Shown here one piece after another: positions 11,491 to 23,509 of a stretch of DNA of 64,000 nt; position 1 is the stretch's first letter; each line of letters opens with the position of its first letter. The notes under the pieces were generated by a model, which worked only from the letters and a program-made list of their open reading frames with translations, ran no database searches and was not told where the DNA came from. Source of the stretch: Hydrangea macrophylla (Eukaryota > Streptophyta > Magnoliopsida > Cornales > Hydrangeaceae); contig CM066994.1 of assembly GCA_033977485.1 (NCBI GenBank), forward strand, positions 30,367,637-30,431,636, given 5' to 3'. The translations under genes and the position numbers were made by a program.

Positions 11491-12299
11491 ATATTGCTAT
11501 GTTTTCCATTATTAGTTCCATTTACTTAGGTTGCGGATCATGAACTCTTGGATTTAATGTTGTAGCATTTCTAGGGTTAATTTGTGTACGATTCAAAACT
11601 AGGGGCTTCATCTTATTTGCATTGCATCTTTGATTGTCAAAACTTAAACTTTGAATCCTACCTTATGAATTTCATATGGAATATTATATAACCTTGTGTT
11701 TTGCACTCCATGTGTTTGATAAATGTTGTGTGTAGGATTTAAAACTTGGAGTCTTCATCTTTCATGTCGGGTATCTTTGATTGTTTAAATTCTTGGGTTT
11801 TAAATACTACCTTTTGAAGGCTTCATAGGTGATTTGTCCACCAAGTAGATTAGTTAGTGTAGGGTGGAAAAATCATTCGGATTAGAAGGCATGGAGGTTT
11901 CAGCTTGTGTGTCATGCATCCTTGATAGCCAAGCGTTAGCTTCAAATCCATTTCTATGGAAATCGCAAAGCTCCTTTCATCTAACACATAGATGCACTCC
12001 TTGTGTTTAATAAAATGACATAATAAGATGTTACCATAGAGTGTGCTTGAAACATTTGTCCATTTCATATTGTTGTGACCCAGGATGGGGGGAATGATCC
12101 CAACCTATTGCTTTTTAGATTAGTTTTCCCTTTTATCCTCTAAAAAACCCATAAGACGCAAAGTCATTTTATTCCCTATTATTATCTTTTCTGATTTCTT
12201 TATTTTAAGTATTACAATTAGTTTCTAAACTTCCCAAACGTTGTTCTTATATCAATCCCAGTGTACTCGACACCCTACTTCCAACATACTACATTTTTA
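11491..12299. other. Non-coding stretch of copy 1
   Basis: No gene is supported. The Gypsy2 insertion point in copy 2 corresponds to about 11763-11767 here (catgt against gatgt). The rest matches 57064-57600. Confidence 0.5.
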
Positions 12300-13527
12300 A
12301 TAGGGTTAATAAAAATACTTGATTTTGACATAATGTGGTCAAGTCTGCTGGGATTTCGGAAGCTCATGGCTAGGTGGCTAAAGTCGAAGGCATCTCCCTA
12401 GCCTGTGCCTCATGGGTAGGGTTGGTCCGAAAGAGAGAGAGGGAGAGAGAGAGATAGAGAGAGAGAGAGGGAGAGAGAGAGAGAGAGATAGAGACACGTG
12501 ACTTTCACATGCCTTACCCCAACCAGCCTCACAACCAATGAGCAAGGCCCATCAGTGCAAAACTTTCCTAAACCCTTGACTAACAGTGCCCAATCACTTC
12601 AAGCTTGCTTAACAGGCTGCACCAATAGAAGAGAACCTCGGTTCCTGCCCACGCTTAACCTTCTGTACACCTCAACACTTGCCCTCTCTTACCTTCTCAT
12701 AATCAATAGCGAAGACTTTGGCACCCGCACTTTCTTAAACCTTTGCACCAATAGCATTCCTACCCCTCCCTTGACCAACCAATGGTATTGGTTCATCACC
12801 AAATGACGGCACCTCCTTCTCATAAGTCTCCGTCTTCACAATATATAGTTTTGTCTATATCTCATTTAATAATCCCAACCACCTTAAACAGAGCATTTAA
12901 GCCTCTCTTCTACCTTAAAACAAACAACCCACTAGGATATCTGGAGGTACTAGTGACATGTGGAAGAATTCAAACAGGAGACATGGGCACGAGAAGTTTG
13001 TCATTCAGCAAGGGTTAGATTCAAAAAAGCAACTGTCAGGACACATGTCAAAGAGGGATCAAGCAGTTTGAAGTAACAGTTAAAAGTACGTGGAGATCTA
13101 AGGGAGTAGTTACTTTGAAATTCTATAAATAGAAGAATAGATGGAGAGAAAGACAAACAAAAAACACACCAACCAACATTTCAGAATACACTTTCTATTG
13201 TCATATTGTTTTTTTCTTTCCTTCGGAATAGAATACCACTTCAAAGTCCTCTTCGAGGTCAGTTTGTACTCTACTTTGTTTTAAAATAAAGTATATCATT
13301 TCTTCTATTATTTTATAGTCTTTAGTTTCTAGATAACTTAGATTATACTTTGCAACTGTTTATCAATTCAAACGATTAAAGTCCTTTTAATTAAGGCATT
13401 CGAATGGTCACAATTGACCTGGTGAGGTGCATTTGGCTTACACAATCACATTGGCAACTTGCTTGCTTGGCACGCTCGTACACAAAAAAATTACACAAAT
13501 ATCCTTCAAAGGATAAATAGCCAAACA
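12300..13527 (+). mobile_element. Putative LTR of an old gypsy-type element, copy 1
   Basis: This sequence has the expected LTR organisation: CTATAAATAG near 13120, an AATAAAG polyadenylation-like signal near 13283, and an end in CA near 13527. It is followed by TTTTGGCACGCCCGATGGGA, which resembles the primer-binding and leader region of some plant gypsy elements. The left edge is uncertain. A GA-rich microsatellite (12431-12492) lies inside. The copy-2 counterpart is about 57600-58790. No second LTR is found, so this is a remnant. Confidence 0.4.
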
Positions 13528-13563
13528 TAATTTTGGCACGCCCGATGGGACACAAGTGTCAAA

Positions 13564-14784
13564 ATGACCAACAGAGCACTTAGAAGCAATAGATCTGTTG
13601 AGAACACCAACAATGGTATTAACACCAGTATTGGTGAAAATTAGAGGTTGGTAGTACTTCACACCAAGAACCTTATAAGGAAAATGTGGTTGATCCTATG
13701 AACAATGGGGTAGTTAACGAAAACCAAAGTCAATAAGAGTCAATACCAAAAATTGGTATCGAAATACAAAATCTCTTGGTGAATTAGCTGACACTAGGGG
13801 TGGACACGAATAGAGCCGCTCAACAAGGGCTCGAAGCTCGGCTCGATAAAGGCTAGGCTTGGCTTACTCATTTGAGCTCGTAAACACGATTGATTAAGGC
13901 TCGCGAGCAAGCTTATGAAAAAGATCATTAATAGGTTTGATAAAAAGCTTGTATAGTGACTTATATATATATATGTATTATAAAACTATATAATTTTAGA
14001 GAAAATATGACAAACCTCGTAAATAGACTAGATAAATGACTAATTTATCATTAAACTATATAGTAAAGAGTGCGTAAAAAAGCTCGTTAAAAAGCTCTCG
14101 AGAAAGCTCGCGATCACTTGAAAGCTCGACTCATTTGAGCTCGTGCGCAAGCTTGTGAAAAAGCTCGTGAGCAAGCTCGGCTCGGCTCGGCTCGGCTCGT
14201 GTCTACCCCTAGTTGACACCATTCATTGATCATTTGGGAAATATGATCCAAATGATCCAAATGTCAATATTCTGGTTACTTCATTTACCAATCGTTTACC
14301 ACAAAACACGCCAGTGGTAATATCACATGGTCACTCACCTTCGCTTTAAGGGGAATATCCACCTGGTATTAATCAATTCATTCCTACTTTGTGTAAATGA
14401 CACTATTTTAAGGCCAAGTGCACAAGAAAGTTTCTACATGCCTGTCCAAAATAATGTGGGGCCTATTTTTGAAGATACTCAAGCATGCTAGGCTGGGGGT
14501 TTCCAAGACCCAATGTTTGGGCTAGTAAACATAGAAGATGGAAGGCCTAGAGACCTTAATATTGGTCAGAACAGGAGAGTGAACAACAATCATGTGTTCT
14601 AACCAGAGTTAGGATATGGAAGAAGAGTTGTTAATGAACCTTATTGGAGGGTAGACAACTTTCAACCACCACATGTTGCCCCAAATGTTGTTCCACCTCT
14701 GGGACAACTAGTTCGACAAAAACCAAATTTGGTTAAAAGAAATGATACTCCAAAAGATTTGAATACCACGATTATGGGATTGAT
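13564..14784 (+). pseudogene. Degraded gag-like remnant, copy 1
   Basis: An ATG at 13564 follows the leader described at 13528-13563 and opens a short frame, starting MTNRALRSNRSVENTN, that decays quickly. It is interrupted by a hAT MITE at 13795-14211 and later by Gypsy1 at 14785. The copy-2 counterpart (58800-60000) is slightly better preserved; around 59442-59714 a 90-codon stretch stays open. I do not recognise a conserved gag domain in it, so the assignment rests on position after an LTR-like block. Confidence 0.35.
13795..14211. mobile_element. hAT-type MITE with 8-bp TSD, copy 1
   Basis: The ends are TAGGGGTGGACACGA and, in reverse complement, TAGGGGTAGACACGA. The interior is rich in GAGCTCG and GGCTCGGCTCG strings. 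Flanks are gctgacac (13787-13794) and gttgacac (14212-14219), an 8-bp duplication with one change. The copy at 59064-59440 has a perfect gttgacac pair. An 8-bp duplication and short terminal repeats fit hAT. Confidence 0.85.
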
Positions 14785-15514
14785 TGTCACGCCCTGGAGT
14801 AGCCAAAAATAGGGAAATTTTAAAATTTCCTTTCTGGACCCATAGGGAATGATGAGTTACATAAAACTGACCTATCCGTGCAACATATTAACATAATTTA
14901 TATATCAGAGTAAGGCATTGCAAAAGCGTCTAATGGTATTCATGGGGGAACTTAAAGTTTTTGCTACTTAGGCTATTATAGAAGTTCCAAATGAAAACCA
15001 CAAAAGATAAGTTTGGGCAATCGACGCCACTCAAATTATTACATAACAAAAGATAACTGTTTAAAATGCAAAAGAGGTCTTAATAAAGTAGGCCAGAGTC
15101 CTTCTTCTAGCTGGCAAACTCATAACCTTCGTTATCAAACTCCTCCTGATAGTCTGCCTCAGGATCACCTTCTTGGTAGCTCCCATCCTGAGGATAGTGA
15201 TATTCACCTTCAGGGTTACCTTGATAGTCCTCCTCATAATAACCTAGACGTAAAATGTCTAGGGCAGGGAAGGAGCCGTTAGCTTTTGAAGCTAAGTGAA
15301 ATTGTCTTAATCGATCACTCCTAATACATCTAAGGATATACAGGTACAACAATATCTTGAAACAATATTAATGAGCATATGACATGGTAGTATGACGACA
15401 CAATGCAGTATCGATATATTCAACTTTTACTCAACCATGGACACCACAACTGACTCATGTGACTTGTTACATTACCAGTGTAACGCCGTTAGCTCAGAGT
15501 AGAATGATTACGTT

Positions 15515-15804
15515 GCTATCGTCGCCTAGCAGGGCCCTATAGCAGTTTTGGTTTTAAAAAGAGTGTAATCATTAGACTCTTAGGTCCTCGTGACCTTGCC
15601 TGGAGAATAGAATAGTTACAGCGCTATCGTCGCCTAGCAGGGCCCTATAGCATTAGAAAGGTAACTATTGTATTCAAAGTTCAGATGGATACTTTGTTAT
15701 CGTCGCCTAGCATGGCCCTATAGCATATCAACCATCAACTCATACATAACTTCAATGATTTCAATGGAAACTATGGCTATCGTCGCCTAGCAGGGCCTTA
15801 TAGC
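15515..15804 (-). repeat. Array of four small hairpins in Gypsy1 LTR
   Basis: Four 29-bp units lie at 15515-15543, 15623-15651, 15696-15724 and 15776-15804. Each has outer arms GCTAT and ATAGC, five-base internal segments, and an inner CCT-AGC-AGG stem-loop, all symmetric (5+5+3+3+3+5+5). Unit 3 has G(T)TAT in its left outer arm and CAT instead of CAG near the centre. Sequences between units are unrelated, which suggests that the units are selected or copied individually. Confidence 0.75.
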
Positions 15805-18176
15805 AGTTTCATCGTCGTTCCCATTTACTTGATTGTACCACGCAGACCACTACAGTCCACTCAACATGCATGACATTATGACTGGATTAGTCCCCGTGAC
15901 TAACCATGTAGACGCCAACATTGACATCAAGACTCAACTATGTTCATATGAATGTTCGTATGATTGTATAAACGAGAAATCATGATAAACAAGAATATCA
16001 ACGAATATTAATTAAGGATGGAGTATAGTTAACTAACACACGCTCATCATACAAGTAGGATTCTCAACATTCACATATCTAATACTTCTCAGTATCGTCC
16101 ACACAGGACGCACTGGGCATTCATATATGAACAAATAATAATTCTATAATATACCAAGTGAGTTAGGACGACTCACCTCGATGCGGGCGCGTAGAAATGA
16201 GCGTGGTGGTGGTTCTTACAAAGTATATAAATCCATAGAACGGCGGTTATTAAGTATACTAAATCAAGGGCATAACGGTAATTGTGCCGAACATGTTTCT
16301 AAACCTCAACATGATGATCCAGACATCATTTTGAGTCTAACGCCATTGACTAGACTCAAATCGGAGTCTGTCGCATAAAAGGCTGGGTTTTCTATACCAG
16401 TTTGGGCCCTAAAGATAAGCTGCATTTTTACCGTGTCGAAAGGTCACCAAACTTTAAAGGAATGTTCTAGACATTATTCTAAGACTCTGGGAACTGACCG
16501 CGTATTTTTCTGAGCTACGGTTTATTTATTATGAATTATCGAAGCTCTAATCGTCTAATAATAGACTGCGGGGTCCCATAATTATAAAATATAATTTAGG
16601 GAGACATTCGACCCTTATAAATATTTTTATTAAATACTAGGCCTTAAAATAGGCTAGTAGTATTTTTCTTGAAATTTTCGGGGCTTGTTTGGTATTTAAA
16701 TAATTTAAATACAACCAAACGGGGTTCTTAATAATAATTAATAATTATTAGAATTATTAAAGTGTGGGTTTTATAATTAATAATTTATAAAACAAAGGTA
16801 TTAGGCCTTAGGAAAATTAAATATAATTTTCCTATACTTTATTAGGTAATTCTTACCTAATTATTTTAACTTAAAACAATTACTTATTATTTATTGAAGC
16901 ATAACTAAACAATAATTGAAACACAAAGTAATTAATATCTTATAATTTTAGTGTATAAAATACCCTACCATATACTTTCTGAATATATAAGTAAAATAAT
17001 ACCTCATAATTTCTTCAATACAATTTTGGCATTTAAAAACAATTTAAAATAATTAACTTATTTAAAATCCTTTATAAACATTTATTCTATTTATTTATAT
17101 ATACCATATACTAAACAATACATATATATATATATATATATGCATGTATATACTAATCCTTAGTTAACAGAATAATTAAATATTAACTAATCTTAGAACA
17201 GATTAATAAACTACAAATCCGGATTAACAGTATAGTTAATATAAAATAATCAAATTAAAGATTATAACTAATTTTAATTTAAACACAAACCCGCGAGTTA
17301 AACCCATATTCAGCCCAGACCCACGGGGTTACCCATATGCACACTAGCACTGACCCAACTTAAAAGATCCGATCCGTAACCCGTTTAGTTAATATAACCC
17401 GAACCCACTATCGTTTGCACAAACAAACTAACCCGACCCTAACCCTTACCCGACCTGGCTCACGGGTAAACGATATAACCCGGACCCAAACGGGTCATGT
17501 CTTCTCCGGTGAGACAAGCCGCCGCCGGTGAGCCCGTTTCCACCGGAAAACTCTCTCTCTTCGTTTCTCTCTCGTTTCTCCATGTAAATCGACAAGACGA
17601 ACGGGAAAATGTCCGGAATTCTCTCCTCTACAACATACTAGGAATCTAGGGTCCAGTTATCTCGGTTGCTATACTAACCAACCCATTATCCTTTTTCGGT
17701 TTTAAGAGGATAATGGCCTGCATGGTCGGCCAAACGAGTCCCTAATCACAAGCTGCTCTTATGGGGGTATGAGGGACCTATTAGGGTCTGGTTGGTACCA
17801 TTTTTAGGTGGTATGGTTGAGTTTGAGATTTCAAGCTCCGGCGAAGAGCTTCCATGGACATTCCGGTGTAAACCAGAGCTTAAGGCTCTGTTTGGGCATG
17901 TGTTTGACGGTCTCTCTATGTGTGTGTGTGATGTTTAAAATACAAAGAGTCATACAGGGGGGTGTAGGAGTGTATACCTAGTCTCGGGTCTCTCTTTCTC
18001 CTTCTCCGTCTCCGGTGAGCTCACTCCTCTTTGCGTCACTTCTCTTGCTTCTAGACCTTAGTGTGTGTGTGTGTGTGGGTACAAGGGGGTAGAGGCGATG
18101 AGGCAGGGAGACAATGGTGTGAGTTTGGTTTGCTCTCAAACTCTCTCGGCAATGTCTTTCTCTCTCAACAGTAACC

Positions 18177-18185
18177 CATATATAC
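18177..18185 (-). promoter_or_regulatory. Putative TATA box in Gypsy1 LTR
   Basis: GTATATATG on the sense strand, followed about 30 bp later by a GA-rich stretch. The same motif is at 28764-28772 in the 5' LTR. The assignment rests on sequence alone. Confidence 0.3.
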
Positions 18186-18650
18186 ATGCACTGGTATACA
18201 CATACACCTATACAGATTCTTACAAATCTATTGGACTGATAGGGAAGATGGGATTGATTGCCTTGGAAGGGGAAAAAAGGTGGCCGACGGTTGGTGGTTG
18301 ATGGGGAAATCCAACGGGTTTGTGGGGGTATTTGGGTAGAGGATTTACACATAAGTTAATAGGTGGTGTGGGTAGTACTAGGCTTATTTTCGGTAAGATT
18401 CCCATCGTACCAACCTTTCCAAAATTGTATAATTGAGTCTTCACTTAAGTTTATGTGCAATGCAGTCTAATTTCTGTACAGAAATTACGGGTATGCGTGC
18501 AATGTCAGTCCGGGTCCGAATGTACAGTCTTAGTTATAAATACGCACATGTATATGTTCGTTTTCTGGATTTACGAACTCAATTACTGGAAATACGAACC
18601 AAAATATGGGGGATAAATTCTATTATTAGTAGAATTTTACGGGTATTACA

Positions 18651-18660
18651 TCATCCACCT
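18651..18660 (-). other. Gypsy1 polypurine tract
   Basis: AGGTGGATGA on the minus strand directly precedes the 3' LTR start TGTAATACCC. It is purine-rich with one T pair, so it is weaker than the Gypsy2 tract. Confidence 0.5.
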
Positions 18661-18695
18661 GCTGTTAAAGATTCCGTCCCTGGAATCAGAGCTAG

Positions 18696-19553
18696 CTATA
18701 CATTGAAAAGATAAGGGAACTTCTCATGCATCTCTGATTCTAACTCCCAAGAAGCTTTACGCTCATCATGATGTTTCCACTGGACTTTTACTAGAGGGAT
18801 CTCCTTAGTCCTCAGCTTCTTAGTTCCTCGCTCCATGATTTTCACCGGTCCTTCATTGAAAGTCACATTATCATTCACTTCAATATCCGTGAAGTTGATT
18901 TCATGAGACGGATCGTGCACGACTTTCCTTAGCATGCTAATAGGAAAGACATTATGAACTCCTGACATCTTGGGTAGCAGTGCGAGTATGTAAGCAACTT
19001 TTCCCACACGTTCTAGAATTTCGAATGGTCCAATGTATCGTGGTGAAAGCTTTCCTCTTTTTTGCCCAAATCTGACAACTCCACGTACGGGTGATACTTT
19101 TAGGAACACGTGATCTCCAACACTGAATTCCAAGTCCTTTCGGTGCTTATCTGCATAGCTTTTCTTTCTGCTCTGAGCTACTTTCATCTTTTCTCTGATT
19201 ATATTGATCTTTTCATTCGTTTCTCGAACCATCTCAGGTCCTAGAAGTTTGTCCTCTCCAACTTCTGCCCAACACAAGGGTGATCGGCATGGTCTTCCAT
19301 ATAAAGCTTCAAATGGTGCCATGCCTATACTTGAATGGTAGTTGTTGTTATATGCAAACTCTATTAGCGGTAGGTTCTCTTCCCATGAACTTTCAAAATC
19401 TATTGCACAGGCTCGAAGCATGTCTTCCATGACTTGATTGACTCTTTCAGTCTGCCCGTCGGTTTGGGGTGAAATGCTGAACTTAACTTTAACGAAGTTC
19501 CCAACGCTGTCTGCAAACTTTCCCAAAATCCTGACGTGAAACGTGAATCCCAA
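18696..19553 (-). pseudogene. Gypsy1 integrase C-terminal part with chromodomain-like end
   Basis: This 285-codon stretch covers the end of the integrase core ([11 protein letters not shown] carries the third catalytic acidic residue), then [20 protein letters not shown] and the [14 protein letters not shown] region. It ends in a chromodomain-like tail (VKVQWKHHDERKASWELE to FPYLF). This tail is typical of Tekay/Del-type chromoviruses, where it directs integration into heterochromatin. It is out of frame with the preceding integrase block, so at least one indel separates them. It aligns closely with residues about 1205-1490 of the Gypsy2 polyprotein. Confidence 0.9.
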
Positions 19554-19879
19554 TCTGACACAATTGACACAGGTACTCCATGTAGTCGAACAACTTGTTG
19601 TATAAACATTCTGGTCAATTTCTCAACCGAGTAAGTCATACTATAAGCGATAAAGTGAGCCGATTTGGTGAGTCGATCCACAATCACCCAAATGGCGTCA
19701 TGATTCTGCCGTGACCTTGGCATTCCTATGACGAAATCCATCGTAAGTATTCCCATTTTCATCCAGGAATGGGTACTGGCTGTAACAATCCTCCTTGTTT
19801 CTGATGTTCTGCCTTGACTTGCTTGCATGTCATGCATTTGGATACATAATCCGCTACTTCTCTTTTCATTCCGTCCCAC
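19400..19879 (-). pseudogene. Gypsy1 integrase core fragment
   Basis: This open stretch overlaps its neighbours in other frames. It encodes [20 protein letters not shown], with the first catalytic aspartate, and the VSDWDSRF segment with the second. Gypsy2 and most relatives read SDRD at the second site, so R has become W here. The first part of the stretch, upstream of MDFVIG, is out of the true frame, showing an indel near 19770-19800. Confidence 0.85.
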
Positions 19880-20802
19880 CAGAAGTTTCTCTTTAAATCC
19901 TTGTCCATTTTTGTTCCTCCGGGATGAACAGTCATCCTTGACTTGTGTGCCTCGTCCAATATATCCTTCCTCAAGTTATCCTCATCGGGTACACAGAGTC
20001 GGTTGCGACACCTAAATCCTCCATCTGCTCCTATATTCCACTCGGCGGGGTCCTTTGCCGATGCTTTTTCAAACCATTGACGAAGTCCTTCGTCCTTTCC
20101 TTGAACTTCAAGAATACGACTTACGAGCGTTGGTTGTACTACAAGACATCCAAAGAGTCGTTCTTCGCTTGATTCGAAAATCTGAAAATCAAACTCCGTT
20201 AATATCTCCAATGCTTTCCATTCTCTGACCATGAGAGAAGATACGATGAGCTTGCGGGGTTTCTGACTTAGTGCGTCAGCAACAACATTTGATTTGTTAG
20301 GGTGGTACTGCAATGTGAAATTGTAGTCCTTTAACAATTCCATCCATTGTCGCTGTCTCATGTTCAACTCCTTTTGAGAGAATAGGTATCTCAGGCTCTT
20401 GTGATCTAAAAATAGATCGAACTTCTTTCCGTAGAGGTAGTGGCTCCAAATTTTGAGTGCAAAGATGATTCCAGCTAGTTCCAGATCGTGCGTAGGATAG
20501 TTAAGCTCATGAGGTTTCAACTGTCGTGATCCATACGCTATCACCCTTCTGTCCTGCATCAGTACACAACCAAGTCCTTGGTGCGATGCATCGCTGTAAA
20601 TGGTGAATTGTTCACCGCTCTTCGGTATTGCAAGCACTGGCGTCGTGGTTAGTCTCTTCTTTAATTCTTGAAACGCGCGTTCATGCTTGTCGTTCCATTC
20701 GTACTTCAGGTCCTTTTTGGTTAGTCGAGTAAGAGGAGCTGCGATCTTGGAGAATCCTTCCACGAATCTCCGGTAGTATCCAGCTAAACCAAGAAAACTT
20801 CA
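19759..20802 (-). pseudogene. Gypsy1 RNase H and integrase zinc-binding region
   Basis: About 334 codons follow an in-frame TGA (20800-20802). RNase H shows [21 protein letters not shown] and [17 protein letters not shown] has L where relatives have S before DHKS. The integrase zinc finger is [11 protein letters not shown] to [11 protein letters not shown], and the stretch ends at LLQPVPIPG before a frame break. The frame is the same as the reverse transcriptase upstream. Confidence 0.9.
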
Positions 20803-21258
20803 GACTTCTGTTGTTGTGGTTGGTCGATTCCAATCTAAGACATCTTCGATCTTTGATGAATCCACTTCTATTCTTTCTTGTGAGACAACATGTCCTAAAA
20901 ATTTGACTTCCTTTAGCCAGAAATCGCACTTGCTGTACTTTGCATACAAATGGTTATCTCGTAGAGTCTGAAGTGCTATCTTCACATGTCCCTCGTGTTC
21001 GGCCTCTGTCTGTGAGTAGATGAGGATATCATCTATGAACACAATGATGAACTGATCCAGATAAGGTCTGAAGACTCGGTTCATTAAGTCCATGAATACT
21101 GCTGGGGCATTGATCAATCCGAACGGCATCACCAGGAATTCATAATGTCCATACTTGGTTCTGAAAGTCGTTTTGGGTACGTCCTCAGGTCGAACGAGCA
21201 ATTGATGGTATCCAGATCGCAGATCTATCTTTGAAAATGTCGTAGCTCCTTGTAACTA
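20800..21258 (-). pseudogene. Gypsy1 reverse transcriptase, second part
   Basis: It lies between in-frame stops at 21256-21258 (TAG, just after PRIDDLFD) and 20800-20802 (TGA). It carries the core polymerase motifs [13 protein letters not shown] and the catalytic FIDDILIYS. Both stops keep the frame, which points to single-base substitutions in a formerly continuous polyprotein. Confidence 0.9.
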
Positions 21259-21813
21259 ATCAAACAGGTCATCAATCCTTGGAAGTGGGTACCGATTCTT
21301 GATTGTGACCTTGTTCAATTCTCTGTAGTCGATACAGAGTCGAAGTGTTCCATCCTTCTTCTTGACGAACAATACCGATGCTCCCCATGGTGAAGTGCTT
21401 GGATGAACAAATCTGAGGTCCTGGAGCTCTTGCACTTGCGTCTTTAGTTCTTGCATCTCCATTGGGGCCATTCGGTAAGGGGTCTTTGATATCGGTGAGG
21501 TTCCAAGCATCAACTCAATACAGAAATCGATGTCTCTCTTGGGTGGTAATCCTTTAACTTCTTGGAAAACATCTTCAAAATCTCGGACTACGGGGATCTG
21601 GTTAATAAGAATCTCATCACTCGTGGTTCCAAGGGTAGCTAGGAAGTTGGTGAGGAAAATGTCACACGAGGGATTGCACTTGAAGTCAAATGGTTCACCA
21701 TCAAGTGCTAAAAAGGATATGAATTTGCTAGCACAATCTAACTTGGCATGGTATTTCACGAGCCAGTCGATTCCTAGGATCACGTCAAATTCCTTCATCG
21801 ACAAAACTATCAA
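21259..21813 (-). pseudogene. Gypsy1 protease end and reverse transcriptase start
   Basis: This 185-codon stretch covers the protease-RT linker ([15 protein letters not shown]), the [18 protein letters not shown] motif and LCIDYRELN of reverse transcriptase. Upstream, at about 21988-21990, the protease active-site motif reads NTG rather than DTG, because the aspartate codon GAT has become AAT. The protease would be inactive even without the stops. Confidence 0.9.
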
Positions 21814-22044
21814 ATCAGCGGAGAGATTCTAATCTTTCAGGTTTAAAGGGCAGTCCTTGCATACTTTGTTCAACTTAACGCTTTTTCCTAAAGGTGACGT
21901 AGCGTTAAAAGCTATATCCATCGTTTGGGGCACTAAACCTAAGCGTTACACGATTCTAATTGCAATAAATGAGTTTGATGTACCAGTATTGAACAAAGTT
22001 TTCACTTGACTATTAAAGAGAGTCAGAGCACCTTCCAGATTCTC

Positions 22045-22503
22045 CTATTCTTCTTCGTCAAATCCTGCTTCCTCCAGAATAATAGCATTGAGGCAAGCCT
22101 GTCCTTGAGTCGACGTTCTATAGTAACCGCCTCGGGGTGCTTTACAGTCCTTAGACAGATGTCCCTTCTTGTTACAATTAAAGCAGACTACATCCACGCG
22201 ACTGTTCCTCTTCGGGGCACAACAATCCTTAGAGATATGTCCGGGGAATCCGCAGTTGAAGCAGACTCTAGGGTTATTACTTGTGGATCCTGAGTGTCCC
22301 TGGGGTGGAGTTGGTTTAAACAACACAGCTGGTTTGTTGCGGAATAGAGCTATCTGCGGCTTCTTCTCACCATTCCAGCTTTTCTTGAATCCTTGATTGC
22401 GAGCCGGGGCTTGTCTCGGTCCCTGATTAAATCTCGAAGGGGGTGGTCGGCTTACAAAGCGCTTCTGTTCACGACCGGTGATTTCCTCAAAGCCGTGGGC
22501 CAT
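22045..22503 (-). pseudogene. Gypsy1 gag nucleocapsid with two CCHC knuckles
   Basis: The 152-codon stretch shows CFNCGFPGHISKDC and CFNCNKKGHLSKDC separated by 14 residues, preceded by a basic, proline- and arginine-rich linker. Two knuckles in gag match Gypsy2. It is out of frame with the capsid part upstream. Confidence 0.85.
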
Positions 22504-22610
22504 TCCTACTAAAGCTTTGAAAGTTTGGTTCAGATGGCCATAAGTTAACTTCTGCAGAGGTAGGAAAAGTCACAGGTGATACTTTCGGTTCTTTTTCTCT
22601 GAGGTATCAA

Positions 22611-23192
22611 TCATGTGGTGCGCAAATCGAGAGAGACGCTCGAATTGCACTGTGTATTCTCGCACAGTTCAGTTACCTTGCACCAGGTCAATAAACTCCT
22701 TCTCCTTTTTGTTTCTTTCAGTCTGGGGGAAATAGTTCTCCAGGAATAATTCTTTGAATGTCGTCCATTACATCCTTTATGCAGCTCCTCCCAGTGTTTC
22801 TTTCTCTGATTCCCAACAGTCGGCTGCAGCATAAGTCAACTGATACGTAGCCAGTCGACATTTCTTAACTTCAGAACATCCCAATGTATCAAAGATGATG
22901 TCCACTCCACGAAGCCACTGCTCTGCTTCCCATGGCTCAGTCATTCCATTAAACTTATCTGGTCGCATTGCACGGAATCGCTCCACCATACGATCCTCTT
23001 GTGGTCTACGCGGGATTATGGGATTGATGTTAGCATTGTTGTTTGGGCCGTGATTATTCCCAATGTGCTCCAAGCGTTGTAAGAATGCTCCAAAGACTCC
23101 AGTAGGTTCCATTCCAACAGAAATGGGCTCCAGTGCTCCTTCACTGGGTTTGGGAATCCTAAACGTCAATTTTTCCTTGGTCGGTCTGCCAT
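22611..23192 (-). pseudogene. Gypsy1 gag capsid region
   Basis: The probable original start is the ATG at 23190-23192, which reads MADRPRKN and meets a TGA after eight codons. An indel then restores a frame resembling Gypsy2 gag: VFGAFLQRLEHIGNN, ERFRAMRPDKFNG and EAEQWLRGVDIIF. A second frame change occurs near 22800. The leader just before the ATG contains TTCTGTAGGTAA, recalling the leaders of the two extra ORFs upstream. Confidence 0.8.
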
Positions 23193-23509
23193 TGCGTATT
23201 AGGTTTACCTACAGAAGTATTCTACTTAAGACTCAAATGCAGGATTCATCTAGATATCTGCTAACATATTCATAAGTTAATTAAACAAACAAAACAAGCA
23301 AGGGAACAAGTATGGTACTAAAACATCTTTTTCATTTAATATTAGAAAAGTTGATTACAGAATTGAACTAGCCTAGGATACGTGATTACAAAAAGGGGAT
23401 ATTATCCTATTACACGTATTCATACATCATAAAGGGTCATAAGCCCAAAGTTAACCTAGTACATACATAAACTTAGAATAACTAATACATCATAATAGGT
23501 TGTCCTAGG

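Larger units (their letters stand above)
14785..18650 (-). repeat. Gypsy1 3' LTR (left), 3866 bp
   Basis: It begins TGTCACGCCC and ends GGGTATTACA, and aligns over its whole length with 25395-29238. It holds a four-unit hairpin array (15515-15804), a strongly AT-rich segment (about 16560-17290), an ACCCG-rich segment (about 17290-17500) and a putative promoter near 18180 on the minus strand. ORFs here are short and not conserved between the two LTRs. Confidence 0.95.

Noticed and set aside
17400..17460. Telomere-like AACCCTAACCCTTACCC string
   Set aside because: It lies in an ACCCG-rich part of the Gypsy1 LTR, recurs in the other LTR and is not a (CCCTAAA)n array.
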